From contig NZ_WMBQ01000001.1 of NCBI RefSeq assembly GCF_009708035.1, positions 434,001-498,000 of the forward strand: a stretch of DNA of 64,000 bases. Direction: 5' to 3'. Below the pieces are notes generated by a model. It was not told the DNA's origin. It searched no databases and was given only the letters and a program-made list of their open reading frames with translations. The translations under genes were made by a program, and so were the position numbers. Origin of the DNA: Hyphomicrobium album (GTDB lineage Bacteria > Pseudomonadota > Alphaproteobacteria > Rhizobiales > Hyphomicrobiaceae). Position 1 is the first letter of the stretch. Each line of letters opens with the position of its first letter. Below, piece after piece: positions 50,175 to 58,387 of this stretch.

Positions 50175-50384
50175 CTATACCATCGGTCGCACTCGCCGTC
50201 CGACTGTTGGCTGGCCGTTGCGCGCCTCGGCAACAAAGATCTTAGGATTACCGAGAACCTGATAACCGCCGTCCCCATCCTGGAGACGGGCGGCGAGCTC
50301 GTCATCCGTGCGCGGCACCTCGACCGTATGCCCTCCGACCTCAGCGCCTTTCGGCGGCTGTCTCGGGATCACGCCCGGCCGCAC
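50175..50384 (-). CDS. Small protein of unknown function downstream of SDR gene
   Basis: 69 residues from GTG 50384, ten bases after the SDR gene stop. IPRQPPKGAEVGGHTVEVPR then TDDELAARLQDGDGGYQVLG. A decayed copy of its N-terminal part lies at 49557-49628. Short and without a recognised domain; could also be non-coding. Confidence 0.45.
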   Translation of the reverse strand: MRPGVIPRQPPKGAEVGGHTVEVPRTDDELAARLQDGDGGYQVLGNPKIFVAEARNGQPTVGRRVRPMV

Positions 50385-50393
50385 GAACTCAGG

Positions 50394-51257
50394 TCAGCTG
50401 ACCTTGGCCGCGTCGCCTCCCGTCGCGGCGAACTCTGCTCCCGTCACAAGTGCCGCCGCGTCTGAGGCAAGGAAGACAGCGACAGGGGAGATGTCTTCCG
50501 GCTGCAGCCAGCCAACTTGCAGCGGGACGGTCGGGGCTCGCGCGTCCCAGGCCTCCTGCGCCGTTGGATATGCGGGTGATGGTCGGTTCGATTGCGCGAT
50601 CGCCGCGCGGTAGCGCTGCTCGTTGTGAGTGAGCGCGGTACCGACCAGACCGGGCAGGATGGCGTTGACGGTAATATTGTAGGCACCGAGCTCCAACGCC
50701 GCGGACTTCATCAGGCCGAGGATGCCCCACTTCGACGCCGAGTAGGCGGCACCGTCCTTCGTACCCATGCGTCCCTGCATGGACGCAAGCAAGATCAACC
50801 GGCCCTTCTTGCGCGCGGCCATCTTCGGACCGAAGGCGCGAACGGTGTTGGCGGTACCGTTGAGATTATTCTCGATCTGGTCGTGCCAATCGTTGTCCTC
50901 CATTTCCATCAGCGGCTTCCAGCCCTGTATGGCAGCGTTGGCTACGACGATGTCGATCTTGCCATAGGCGGCCTCGACCTGATCGGCGATCCGGCGAAGC
51001 GCGGCGATGTCGCGAATATCGGCTTTGATCGCCATGGCGCGGCGGCCGTAGTGCTGGATGCCGGCAACGGTTTCGGCGAGCTCCGCTTCCGTCGCGGGGA
51101 TCGCATCAGCGGTCGGGCTCACCGGCCCGGCGATGTCGAGCGCAACGACGTCGGCGCCGTTTGCCGCAAACTCGACGGCGATAGCGCGGCCGATTCCACG
51201 CGCGGCGCCGGTGACGATCGCGACCTTTCCTGCAAGGGATGATCCTCGACCGGGCAT
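50394..51257 (-). CDS. Short-chain dehydrogenase/reductase
   Basis: 287 residues. The Rossmann NAD(P) site TGAARGIG (16-23), NAAIQGW (NAG-type), the catalytic Ser in LLASMQGRMG and Y-x3-K in YSASKWG are all present. LDIAGPVSPTADAIPATEAE after the second strand (Asp-Ile) suggests NAD rather than NADP, and the insertion there recalls mycofactocin-type or carveol-type SDRs. Substrate unknown. Confidence 0.92.
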   Translation of the reverse strand: MPGRGSSLAGKVAIVTGAARGIGRAIAVEFAANGADVVALDIAGPVSPTADAIPATEAELAETVAGIQHYGRRAMAIKADIRDIAALRRIADQVEAAYGKIDIVVANAAIQGWKPLMEMEDNDWHDQIENNLNGTANTVRAFGPKMAARKKGRLILLASMQGRMGTKDGAAYSASKWGILGLMKSAALELGAYNITVNAILPGLVGTALTHNEQRYRAAIAQSNRPSPAYPTAQEAWDARAPTVPLQVGWLQPEDISPVAVFLASDAAALVTGAEFAATGGDAAKVS

Positions 51258-51524
51258 GATCGCACCCGCCGACCGCTCCGGCGGCGGTACAGGTAGGGGC
51301 CGGCGACTGGCTCGGCTACCGGATGTATGTCGCTGGGCATCGTCTTCCCTTGCGCTAAGCCACGGTCAAGCGATCCCCGAATGTCATCCAACCCCATTAA
51401 GATTCCGACTGATAGTGCAGCGCAGAAGTTTGCAAGCCCGCCGCGCGTGGTCCGCTTTTGGGTTGTGCAGACTTCCTAAGCCGCTATCTCTTGCCAACAA
51501 ATGTCCCCCCACTCGGGTTTGCAA

Positions 51525-52439
51525 ATGACGGACAATCCAGATTACGGGACCGCGCTCTTTCAACTCCTGGCGAAGGCCGAGGCTGGCGAGACCGCGCCGC
51601 TCGACGCCTACCTCGCCGCCGATCCGGCGCGCGCGGCGACGGCAGATCGCCAATATGTGCTGGTGGCTCGTAACCAGTTCGGCGCCGAGCGCGAAGGGCG
51701 CTGGTACGCCTACTCGGCGCAACCCGATCGCAACCCCTGGCCCGGCACATCGGCGCGGACAGCCCTTGTGCTCCTTCGGCGCGACCCGAGCGGCACGCTG
51801 TCGTGGCACGAATTCACCCTACCTGAGGGGACGTGGATCGATGCCATCTCCGCAAAGGGAAGCACCTTTATCATTCGCGCGGGCGGCGTCGACGTCACGA
51901 CAACCGGCGATGAGCTTTTTCGAGTCATCGCCGATGGCGCGTTCGGACCGCCGGGATTTTCGAAAGCCGAAATCGCGCGGGGGTTAGACAAGCTCGTCGG
52001 TCGTGCCCCGCTGGACGTTGTGGGGCCGGCAGAGCCCGGCGCGATCCTGGGGAGCGCGCTGCCGCTCATCCTCGATGATCGAGTGCTCGGAACGTTCACG
52101 TTCAGACCGGAGCGGCCAGCGCACTACAACGAAACCAGCGAGTATGGACCGAGCTGTTCCCTCTTTGCCGATCCGTCAGGGAACTTCGCGCCGGCGCTCG
52201 CGCGCGCACGCGAGGTAATCCCCGGGCTCGCGGCACAGGTTGCATCGGGCGCACACCTCGTCCAGGAGGCCAATCCGGACTTCGGCAAGGCCGACGCCCC
52301 GCGGCTGGCCAGCGCAACATTTCGGCCCGACGGAATCGTGGAAATCACCATCGACGACGACGATGCAGGTTCCGTCTCCGCCGACCTCGAACTCGGAACC
52401 GATGGAAAGCTGCGCCTAATCGAGATCGACGACACTTAG
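51525..52439 (+). CDS. Protein of unknown function
   Basis: 304 residues from ATG 51525 (an in-frame ATG at 51501 is an alternative). The protein is acidic and soluble, with blocks YVLVARNQFGAEREGRWYAY, TALVLLRRDPSGTLSWHEFT and IVEITIDDDDAGSVSADLEL. No signal peptide and no recognised family. Confidence 0.65.
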   Translation: MTDNPDYGTALFQLLAKAEAGETAPLDAYLAADPARAATADRQYVLVARNQFGAEREGRWYAYSAQPDRNPWPGTSARTALVLLRRDPSGTLSWHEFTLPEGTWIDAISAKGSTFIIRAGGVDVTTTGDELFRVIADGAFGPPGFSKAEIARGLDKLVGRAPLDVVGPAEPGAILGSALPLILDDRVLGTFTFRPERPAHYNETSEYGPSCSLFADPSGNFAPALARAREVIPGLAAQVASGAHLVQEANPDFGKADAPRLASATFRPDGIVEITIDDDDAGSVSADLELGTDGKLRLIEIDDT

Positions 52440-52573
52440 CCGGCGGCGGGCCTTGGTGCCCGCCCTTTGCTGTCGGATAGCCCCGATCCTGCCGCCGCGG
52501 AGGCACGGCCGAACTTTCGGCACACTCGATCCGCAGTCTCGGCCGAACCAACGGCCTCCTGCCAGAGCATCCT

Positions 52574-53512
52574 TTGCCAGACACCACGATAGAGCGAAGC
52601 GGCGCATCCGCATGGCCCGTGCTGCGCCAGTTCGTGGCGGCGGAGTCGCACGTCGCCGCGCACATGAGCCGCCGCCCCGCGACGGCGGCAATCTACGAAT
52701 TTCTCCGCTTCGGCATGAAGCAGGCATGGGCGTGCCTGTTCGGCGCGCTGATGCTGTCGCTGTTGCTTGGGACGTATTTCTTCTATCCGCACGACGCGGC
52801 ATTGGCGCGCTACGACTTTCTCTTCCTCGCGGCGCTCTTCCTGCAGGTGTCGCTGCTCGGCTTCGGGCTGGAGACGATCGAGGAGGCCAAGGTCATCGCC
52901 GCCTACCACGTCGTCGGAACGGTGATGGAGATCTTCAAGACCTCGGCCGGCTCCTGGATCTATCCGGAGGAGAGCTTCTTCCGCATTGCCGGCGTGCCGC
53001 TGTTCTCCGGCTTCATGTACTCGTGTATCGGCAGCTATCTGTGCCGCGCGTGGACCCTCTTCCACTTCGAGTTCAGGGCGCATCCGCCGATCGCCTGGCT
53101 CGCCGCCCTGAGCGTCGCGATCTACGCCAATTTCTTTGCGCACCACTACCTGCCCGATGCGCGCTCGGTCCTATTCATTGCGGCTGGCGTCCTGTTCGCG
53201 CGCACGCGCGTCTACTTCGTCAACTGGCAAACCTACCGGTGGATGCCGCTGTTGCTGGGACTGTTGCTCGTGACGGCATTCATCTGGATCGCCGAGAACG
53301 TCGGGACGTTCACGCGGACGTGGCTCTATCCGAACCAGCGAAGTGTCTGGTCGCTGGTGAGCGCCGGCAAGTTCGGCTCTTGGTTCCTGCTGCTGATCAT
53401 CAGCTACACCCTCGTCGCGCTGATCAAGCGGCCGGTCGAGCGCGCCACTCCTGCGCAATCGCCGGATGCCGATGCGGACCCGCTGGAAGCGCCACGCGTC
53501 GTCAATGCCTGA
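52574..53512 (+). CDS. DUF817 family membrane protein
   Basis: 312 residues with about seven to eight membrane helices. The family pattern is present: FLRFGMKQAWACLFGALMLS, FLFLAALFLQVSLLGFGLET, EIFKTSAGSWIYPEESFFRI, VPLFSGFMYSCIGSYLCRAW and FARTRVYFVNWQTYRWMP. The function of DUF817 is unknown; the family is common in Proteobacteria. The start lacks a clear ribosome-binding site; an internal ATG at 52664 is possible. Confidence 0.88.
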   Translation: MPDTTIERSGASAWPVLRQFVAAESHVAAHMSRRPATAAIYEFLRFGMKQAWACLFGALMLSLLLGTYFFYPHDAALARYDFLFLAALFLQVSLLGFGLETIEEAKVIAAYHVVGTVMEIFKTSAGSWIYPEESFFRIAGVPLFSGFMYSCIGSYLCRAWTLFHFEFRAHPPIAWLAALSVAIYANFFAHHYLPDARSVLFIAAGVLFARTRVYFVNWQTYRWMPLLLGLLLVTAFIWIAENVGTFTRTWLYPNQRSVWSLVSAGKFGSWFLLLIISYTLVALIKRPVERATPAQSPDADADPLEAPRVVNA

Positions 53513-53661
53513 CCGACATCGCGCCCGGCAGCGTCAGCGCCGCCTAGTGCAGGGCCGCCCTACTTGGGAATTACCTAATTTGAGCGAATGTGCGTTTTCG
53601 GACTTTCAGCGGAACCTATTGCCCAGGTGGGGCTTAGGCCTAACGAAAGGCGCCCCCTCCG

Positions 53662-53829
53662 ATGCCAACTGAGCTTTCAAAATGGATTACGGATATCGGG
53701 GCCGAGATGAGGCTTCGCGCCAATATTGCGGCCCTCGATGCGCGCACCCAACGCATCAATGAGCTCTTGAAGCTCATCGCGGAACGCGAAGTTGCTACAG
53801 TCCGAGCAAACGGCCTCAGTCCACGCTGA
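53662..53829 (+). CDS. Possible small helical protein
   Basis: 55 residues: MPTELSKWITDIGAEMRLRA, NIAALDARTQRINELLKLIA then EREVATVR. An amphipathic helix that may form a coiled coil. No strong ribosome-binding site and no family. The surrounding 53,513-54,072 region (560 bp) holds nothing else that can be supported. Confidence 0.35.
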   Translation: MPTELSKWITDIGAEMRLRANIAALDARTQRINELLKLIAEREVATVRANGLSPR

Positions 53830-54072
53830 CGTACCCACCCACCACATATGCTCAAGCGGGCCCGCATTTGGGTCAGTCGTTGCAGCGCTTGTGGTACTGT
53901 CGCTTGGAACTGCGGGGTCCAAATGACCCGCTCCTGCGGTAGCGCGACCGCGTCGCGCACCCGAAGGTACCCACAATGCCCTGTCTATCTGGGCTCACGA
54001 CCATCATCGTCGACTTTGGGGAAGCCGTTGGGGTGAAAGCCGGTGGCTCCCGACGCGTGGAGGCCTAATCCA

Positions 54073-54459
54073 ATGTCAACCGACCGCTTAGACGCGCAGA
54101 CGATCCTCGTCGTCGAGGACGAACCTTTCATTCTGCTCGAAATCCAGCGGATACTTGAGGAAGTAGGCGCGCGTGTGCTGGCGGCGCGGTCGGTCCAGGA
54201 GGCGCTGGCTCTGCTGGCCGCGGAGCCGATCACTGCTTCGATCCTCGATTACCGGCTGCAGGGCGGGACGGCCGATGACTTGTGTCACCAATTGACGGCG
54301 CGGAAAATTCCGTTCGTCATTTACAGTGGCTATACCAACGTCGAGGGCGAGTGCAACAAATGGGAGATCGTGTCCAAGCCGGCCGATCCCCAGCTGCTGG
54401 TGACGCGCGTGCTGAGCGTGCTCGTGGCCAGCGCGCTCCCCGGGCCTCAATGCCCGTAG
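54073..54459 (+). CDS. Single-domain response regulator
   Basis: 128 residues from ATG 54073. Receiver domain only: acidic pocket VVEDEP, phospho-acceptor Asp in SILDYRLQGG, YSGYTN and Lys in SKPADP. No output domain and no histidine kinase beside it, so it is probably a phosphate carrier or allosteric regulator in a network such as the general stress response. The partner is unknown. Confidence 0.9.
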   Translation: MSTDRLDAQTILVVEDEPFILLEIQRILEEVGARVLAARSVQEALALLAAEPITASILDYRLQGGTADDLCHQLTARKIPFVIYSGYTNVEGECNKWEIVSKPADPQLLVTRVLSVLVASALPGPQCP

Positions 54460-54669
54460 CTGGGTCAGCTTTGCTCTCTTCAACCCCAGGCAACGCGCCG
54501 GCGGGGCCGTAACGTCTTGGCCCGACGTTCGTTTTCGGTCACGCGTTGCATCGACCGCACCGCCCGCTGCGAAAGCGCACCGCCAATCCCATCCTCCGTG
54601 TTCGGGCCATTGTGGCAATTCCCGCGGGAAGGCATACTCCCCGCGCATAGAAGAACGAGGAATCGCCTC

Positions 54670-55485
54670 ATGCGCCGCGCCGTCCCGATGCTCGCCGTTG
54701 CCGTCGCCGTGAGCCTATCCAGCCTCGCGGCTGCGCCGCAGGCCAAAGCCGGCAAGGCGTGGGACGAGATCCGCGCCGGAGTATTCGCCGGTCGCACCAT
54801 CGAGCCCGCCGGTGACGCGGTCGTCCTCACCGCTCCCTTCCGCCCGCTCGACCAGCGCGCCGTGCCCATCGAGGTCGAGGCCAAGTTCGCCGACGGCCGC
54901 AGCGTCCGCGCCGTCACCCTGATCGTCGACGAGAACCCCTCGCCCGTCGCCGCGCGCTTCGACATCGGCGGCACGCGCGAGCACTTCCACCTGGCCACCA
55001 AGCTGCGCCTCAACGCCGGAACGGACGTGCGCGCCATCGTCGAGGCGTCCGACGGCAAGCTCTACATGGCCGAGCGCTTCGTGCGCTTCGCCGGCGGCCA
55101 GGCGGCCTGCTCGGCACCGCCCTCGGGCAGCCCGGAGCAGATCGCCGCCAGCATGGGCAAGATGAGCCTCGAGCCGCTGTCGAAGCAGGCGGAGGCGACG
55201 CAAATCGAGCCGCGCGCCCGCCTCAAGGTCATGCACCCCAACCACACCGGCATGGTGCTCGACCAGCTGACGCTGCTCTACGTGCCGCTGCGCATCATCA
55301 CCGACCTGGAGGTACGCCAGGGCGAGGAGCGCGTGTTCGCCATGCAGGGCTCGATGACCATGGCGCAGGACCCGGTGATCGACTTCGACTACCGCACCAA
55401 CGGCGCGGAGACGCTGTCGATCAGCGCGCGCGATTCCGGCGGCGGCGCCTGGCAGCGCACCTTCCCCATCGGCCAAGGCAGCTAG
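54670..55485 (+). CDS. SoxYZ-like carrier protein (quinoprotein-dehydrogenase-associated type)
   Basis: 271 residues from ATG 54670 (GAGGAAT upstream). The signal peptide ends at AKAG. Residues 25-150 are SoxY-like (IPIEVEAKF, IDENPSPVAARF) and end in GGQAACSAPPSG, whose Cys replaces the usual GGCGG carrier arm. Residues 165-271 are SoxZ-like (RARLKVMHPNHTGM, LEVRQGEERVFAM). The fused SoxYZ type is usually near PQQ alcohol dehydrogenases; none is in this window. Confidence 0.88.
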   Translation: MRRAVPMLAVAVAVSLSSLAAAPQAKAGKAWDEIRAGVFAGRTIEPAGDAVVLTAPFRPLDQRAVPIEVEAKFADGRSVRAVTLIVDENPSPVAARFDIGGTREHFHLATKLRLNAGTDVRAIVEASDGKLYMAERFVRFAGGQAACSAPPSGSPEQIAASMGKMSLEPLSKQAEATQIEPRARLKVMHPNHTGMVLDQLTLLYVPLRIITDLEVRQGEERVFAMQGSMTMAQDPVIDFDYRTNGAETLSISARDSGGGAWQRTFPIGQGS

Positions 55486-55500
55486 CCTCTGAATCGCTCC

Positions 55501-55833
55501 CTATTTCGCGAATAGCTCATCCTCAGACTTCGGTTTCCGGACGACCGTGAGCTTCTTTAGCTCCGCGCCGATCTTCAAGTGAGCGTTATAGAGGTCGACG
55601 TCACGCTGTAGATTTAGCCAGAACTCCGGCGTCGTGCTTGTAGCGTGTGCCAAGCGTAGGGCCATTTCTGCCGTCACCGCCCTTCGCCCGTTCATGACTT
55701 GGTTGATGGAAAATCGCGAGACGCCAATCGCTTCAGCCAACTCCTCCTGCGTAATGTTGGTGTCGCGAAGAATTCTCGTGCGCAACACGTGTCCAGGTGA
55801 AATTGGCGGCGCTAGCCTGCCGCGATTTGACAT
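55501..55833 (-). CDS. higA: HigA-family antitoxin
   Basis: 110 residues. The XRE-type HTH typical of HigA/VapI: RILRDTNITQEELAEAIGVS, INQVMNGRRAVTAEMALRL, followed by TTPEFWLNLQRDVDLY. It begins three bases after the stop of the toxin gene. HigA neutralises HigB and represses the operon. Confidence 0.95.
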   Translation of the reverse strand: MSNRGRLAPPISPGHVLRTRILRDTNITQEELAEAIGVSRFSINQVMNGRRAVTAEMALRLAHATSTTPEFWLNLQRDVDLYNAHLKIGAELKKLTVVRKPKSEDELFAK

Positions 55834-57160
55834 GCCTTAGCTCCCGATTTTCAAACGCTCCAGTAGCAGTGAATGCGCTCCTGAGAGGTCGTCCCAGACG
55901 AACGTCACGAACCAGCGCCCCTCGGCGTGCAGTCCAAAACGTGCAACCTTCAGCCGGTGAATCCGCCCGATAACACCCACGTCTTGCAGGCTGCGCGCCG
56001 CAATTAGCAAATGCATGACCTCGTGAGCCGCCACGCACACCTTGCCGGTCAGCTTTTGATGGAAGCGCGTGAGGTAAACCTGTTCTGTCCGTAAATCGAG
56101 AAACTGAGCCATTGCCATCTCCAATTGTAGGTCCAAATCTGCGCTGCAAACTGCATGCAGGTTCAGACGGAGGTGGCGTTCCGCTCAGGATGGCGAATGT
56201 CCGAATTTGGACGCTCGTCGAAGGCGCGCAGGTATGCCCCTTAGCTCGTCGGGGGCGCAGCGATACGGTGGATAACCCAAGGACCCCTTCGCGCAATTTA
56301 TCGCGAAGCAAACCGCAGAACTTTGAGGCGGATAAGACCGACCCAACGCTGGAGAACTCTTCGATCGTCCTCTGCCAAATGCGTCGGAGGGCACGTTGAG
56401 AGACGTCGTAAACCGCGTCATCATCCCAGGAAATGGCGTTCGCCGCTCGGATGCCTTGCCAAACGTCAGATTCTAGAACCTCCCATCGAGCATCGACGCA
56501 CTCGAGGAAGCGCCAAAAATGGCGCTGGGAGTCCAGCCTCTTGGCTTTGACGTACTTTTCGAGCTGAACGGCGACTAGTTGGCTTGCAAATTCTGGAACA
56601 ACTTGGCGGCCATCGGCTCGCCACGCGTATACGTAGTCGCCTTCTGTCGGTGGCCTGTCACTTTCGCAGTTGGGGCCACCCCTGTCATCACAGACCAGCG
56701 AAGTATCGCAGTCTTGGAACAACGACGCGGCAAATTCGGTCAGCTCCGAGCGCGCGCATGAGGTAAGCGAGCTCGACGACGTCAGCGCTTCCAGCGAGGC
56801 GAGCACGCTGCGCGACGTCAGCCCTCCCAGCGCCGTGATCGAGTCCAACGACGTCAGCGCTTCCAGCGAGGTGAGGTAGCTGGGGGTCGTCGGCACTTCC
56901 GGCGTGGAGAGCAAGCCCGACGACGTCAGCGCTTCAAGCGAGGTGAGCACGCTGCGCGACGTCAGCCCTCCCAGCGCCGTGATCGAGTTCAACGACGTCA
57001 GCGCTTCCAGCGAGGTGAGGTAGCTCGGCGATGTCGCCTCGATCAACGACGAAAGAGTAGAGAGTTCTTCGGCGCTTTCGCAACGTACTGCAGAGGTCTT
57101 CCCATCCGAGAATGCTTGGGATTCATCGAGCGCCTGAAGCTTGTTTTGCCCACTTGCCAT
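55733..57160 (-). CDS. Long open frame with Leu/Thr-rich repeats; 3' part overlaps HigBA
   Basis: An open frame of about 475 codons, start uncertain (ATG 57160 or 57196). After an N-terminal segment it has two copies of a 36-residue repeat (SYLTSLEALTSL, SITALGGLTSRSVL, SLEALTSS), then a domain with YVYAWRADGRQVVPEF, RHFWRFLECVDARWEVL and RALRRIWQRTIEEFSSV that looks like real protein. The last 130 codons run antisense-free but in another frame through the toxin and antitoxin genes and look random, so the true 3' end has probably been lost. No family recognised. Confidence 0.45.
   Translation of the reverse strand: MASGQNKLQALDESQAFSDGKTSAVRCESAEELSTLSSLIEATSPSYLTSLEALTSLNSITALGGLTSRSVLTSLEALTSSGLLSTPEVPTTPSYLTSLEALTSLDSITALGGLTSRSVLASLEALTSSSSLTSCARSELTEFAASLFQDCDTSLVCDDRGGPNCESDRPPTEGDYVYAWRADGRQVVPEFASQLVAVQLEKYVKAKRLDSQRHFWRFLECVDARWEVLESDVWQGIRAANAISWDDDAVYDVSQRALRRIWQRTIEEFSSVGSVLSASKFCGLLRDKLREGVLGLSTVSLRPRRAKGHTCAPSTSVQIRTFAILSGTPPPSEPACSLQRRFGPTIGDGNGSVSRFTDRTGLPHALPSKADRQGVRGGSRGHAFANCGAQPARRGCYRADSPAEGCTFWTARRGALVRDVRLGRPLRSAFTATGAFENRELRHVKSRQASAANFTWTRVAHENSSRHQHYAGGVG
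55837..56136 (-). CDS. higB: HigB-like toxin (RelE superfamily)
   Basis: 99 residues; the start may be the internal Met at residue 9. The C-terminal half has the RelE/HigB pattern: ARSLQDVGVIGRIHRLKVAR, GLHAEGRWFVTFVWDD. Toxin upstream of the antitoxin is the usual HigBA order. It cleaves mRNA on the ribosome. It is more divergent than most HigB proteins, so it is assigned mainly by pairing with HigA. Confidence 0.8.
   Translation of the reverse strand: MDLQLEMAMAQFLDLRTEQVYLTRFHQKLTGKVCVAAHEVMHLLIAARSLQDVGVIGRIHRLKVARFGLHAEGRWFVTFVWDDLSGAHSLLLERLKIGS
56775..57025. repeat. Two 107-bp direct repeats, period 144 bp
   Basis: Copy 1 is 56775-56881 and copy 2 is 56919-57025; both start GACGACGTCAGCGCTTC and end GAGGTGAGGTAGCT. 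They differ at about five positions and encode the Leu/Thr-rich repeat. Each contains two internal GACGTCAGCGCTTC-like units. Confidence 0.85.
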
Positions 57161-57246
57161 GTGGCTCGGTGTAAACAACGGCATAACACACGTCAAGCAC
57201 TCGATTTGTGGTGCATCTACATGCCCGGAATTGTACTGGAGGCGGA

Positions 57247-57705
57247 TTACTCTATCTCCGTGATCTCGGCGTCGGTGCCGGCGACCTTGACAGTGTCGCC
57301 CACCGCCTTGCCGACGAGCGACCGGGCCAGGGGCGATACGAAGGAGACCGAGCCCTTCGCCGGGTCGGCCTCGTCCTCGCCGACGATGCGATACGTCTGC
57401 CGCCGGCCGTCCTCGCGCTCGATGGTCACCGTGGAGCCGAAGTGCACGTGGTCGCCGTCCGCCGGCACGCGCACCAACTCCGCCGTGCCGAGCCGCGTGC
57501 TCCAGTAGCGCAGCTCGCGCGCCGTCGCCGCCATCGCCTCGCGATCGCCCTCGGCCTGCGCTGCCGCATGTGCCGCGTCATAGCGCGCCACCTCGGCCTC
57601 GATGTGCTTGAGGCCAGCGGGCGTCACGAGGTTTGCGTGCTCGGAGATCAGGCGCTCCGGCAGCTCCTCGACACTCTCCTGCTCCTTCACGAAGGCGCGG
57701 CTCAT
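57247..57705 (-). CDS. GreA/GreB-family protein with shortened coiled coil
   Basis: 152 residues. The C-terminal FKBP-like domain is typical (VHFGSTVTIEREDGRRQTYR, GSVSFVSPLARSLVGKAVGD). The N-terminal coiled coil is about 16 residues shorter than in GreA, and its tip reads EGDREAMAATARELRY instead of [10 protein letters not shown], so the acidic pair that triggers RNA cleavage is altered. It may act in the secondary channel as an inhibitor or in another way. Paralogue of the greA at 35559. Confidence 0.85.
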   Translation of the reverse strand: MSRAFVKEQESVEELPERLISEHANLVTPAGLKHIEAEVARYDAAHAAAQAEGDREAMAATARELRYWSTRLGTAELVRVPADGDHVHFGSTVTIEREDGRRQTYRIVGEDEADPAKGSVSFVSPLARSLVGKAVGDTVKVAGTDAEITEIE

Positions 57706-57834
57706 GGGCGGACCTTTTGGGTGAGATCAGCGGCAGATATGCCGCCGCACTCCTCAATATAGGGTTGCGGACAGGCGCCCGGTATAGGCGCGACGCGCAT
57801 TGTTGAACCGCCGCGGCGCGCTTACATTCGCCCG

Positions 57835-58224
57835 GTGCAGCAGAGACCCACCATTATCGCCAGCCTGACCAGTTTCGAAAAGCGCCATCACAAGGTGGCG
57901 CCGCGCCTGGTGTTCGCCGAGCGGCTGGCCCGGGCCATCGGCCTGTGGCTGGCGCTGACCGCGTTCGGCTTGGCCATCGGCATCGCCGGCTACGCCCACT
58001 TCGAGGGCATGAACCTCACCGATGCCTTCCTCAACGCCTCGATGATCCTGTCCGGCATGGGACCGGCGGCCGAGCTGAAGACGGAAGCCGGCAAGGTGTT
58101 CGCCGGCTGCTACGCGATCTTCTCCGGGCTCATCATCGTCATCGCCACCGGCTTCGTGCTGGCGCCGATTTTCCATCGCGTGCTGCACAAGTTTCACGTC
58201 GAAGCGCGCGACGGCGACGACTAG
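57835..58224 (+). CDS. Small membrane protein, ion-channel-like
   Basis: 129 residues from GTG 57835. Two membrane helices (about 33-52 and 88-112) with LNASMILSGMGPAAELKTEA between them, at the place of a pore loop in two-helix K+ channels, but without a TVGYG-type filter. Function unknown. Its TAG stop (58222-58224) is supplied by the left end of palindromic element A. Confidence 0.7.
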   Translation: MQQRPTIIASLTSFEKRHHKVAPRLVFAERLARAIGLWLALTAFGLAIGIAGYAHFEGMNLTDAFLNASMILSGMGPAAELKTEAGKVFAGCYAIFSGLIIVIATGFVLAPIFHRVLHKFHVEARDGDD

Positions 58225-58296
58225 TGTGATGATCGGGAAATTCGCCATCATGCGTCGCGAAGGGCCGAGCGAATTTCTCGATCTGAATCACACTAG
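58221..58296 (+). repeat. Compound repeat, palindromic element A, copy 2
   Basis: 76 bp with perfect ten-base ends CTAGTGTGAT and ATCACACTAG; inner arms GATCGGGAAATTCGC and GCGAATTTCTCGATC match at 14 of 15 positions. Its first bases form the stop codon of the preceding gene. Confidence 0.88.
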
Positions 58297-58309
58297 CCAA
58301 TCGATGATC

Positions 58310-58387
58310 TCAGTGCCCCTCCTAATTCCGAAGTTCGCTCCAGGTCCCGGCAGCAAACTCCGGCGAACTTCGGAATTGGGGCACTGA
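58310..58387 (+). repeat. Compound repeat, palindromic element B, copy 2
   Basis: 78 bp with perfect ten-base ends TCAGTGCCCC and GGGGCACTGA and inner arms AATTCCGAAGTTCG and CGAACTTCGGAATT. It begins 13 bp after element A. Its last base is the A of the next gene's ATG. Confidence 0.88.

Noticed and set aside
53640-53960. Leftward frame of about 100 codons opposite the small helical protein
   Set aside because: No domain, no ribosome-binding site, Arg/Ser-rich shadow-like composition.
56775-57025. Possible CRISPR-like or tandem-repeat array
   Set aside because: Only two units of 107 bp with coding potential through both; no short repeats with unique spacers.
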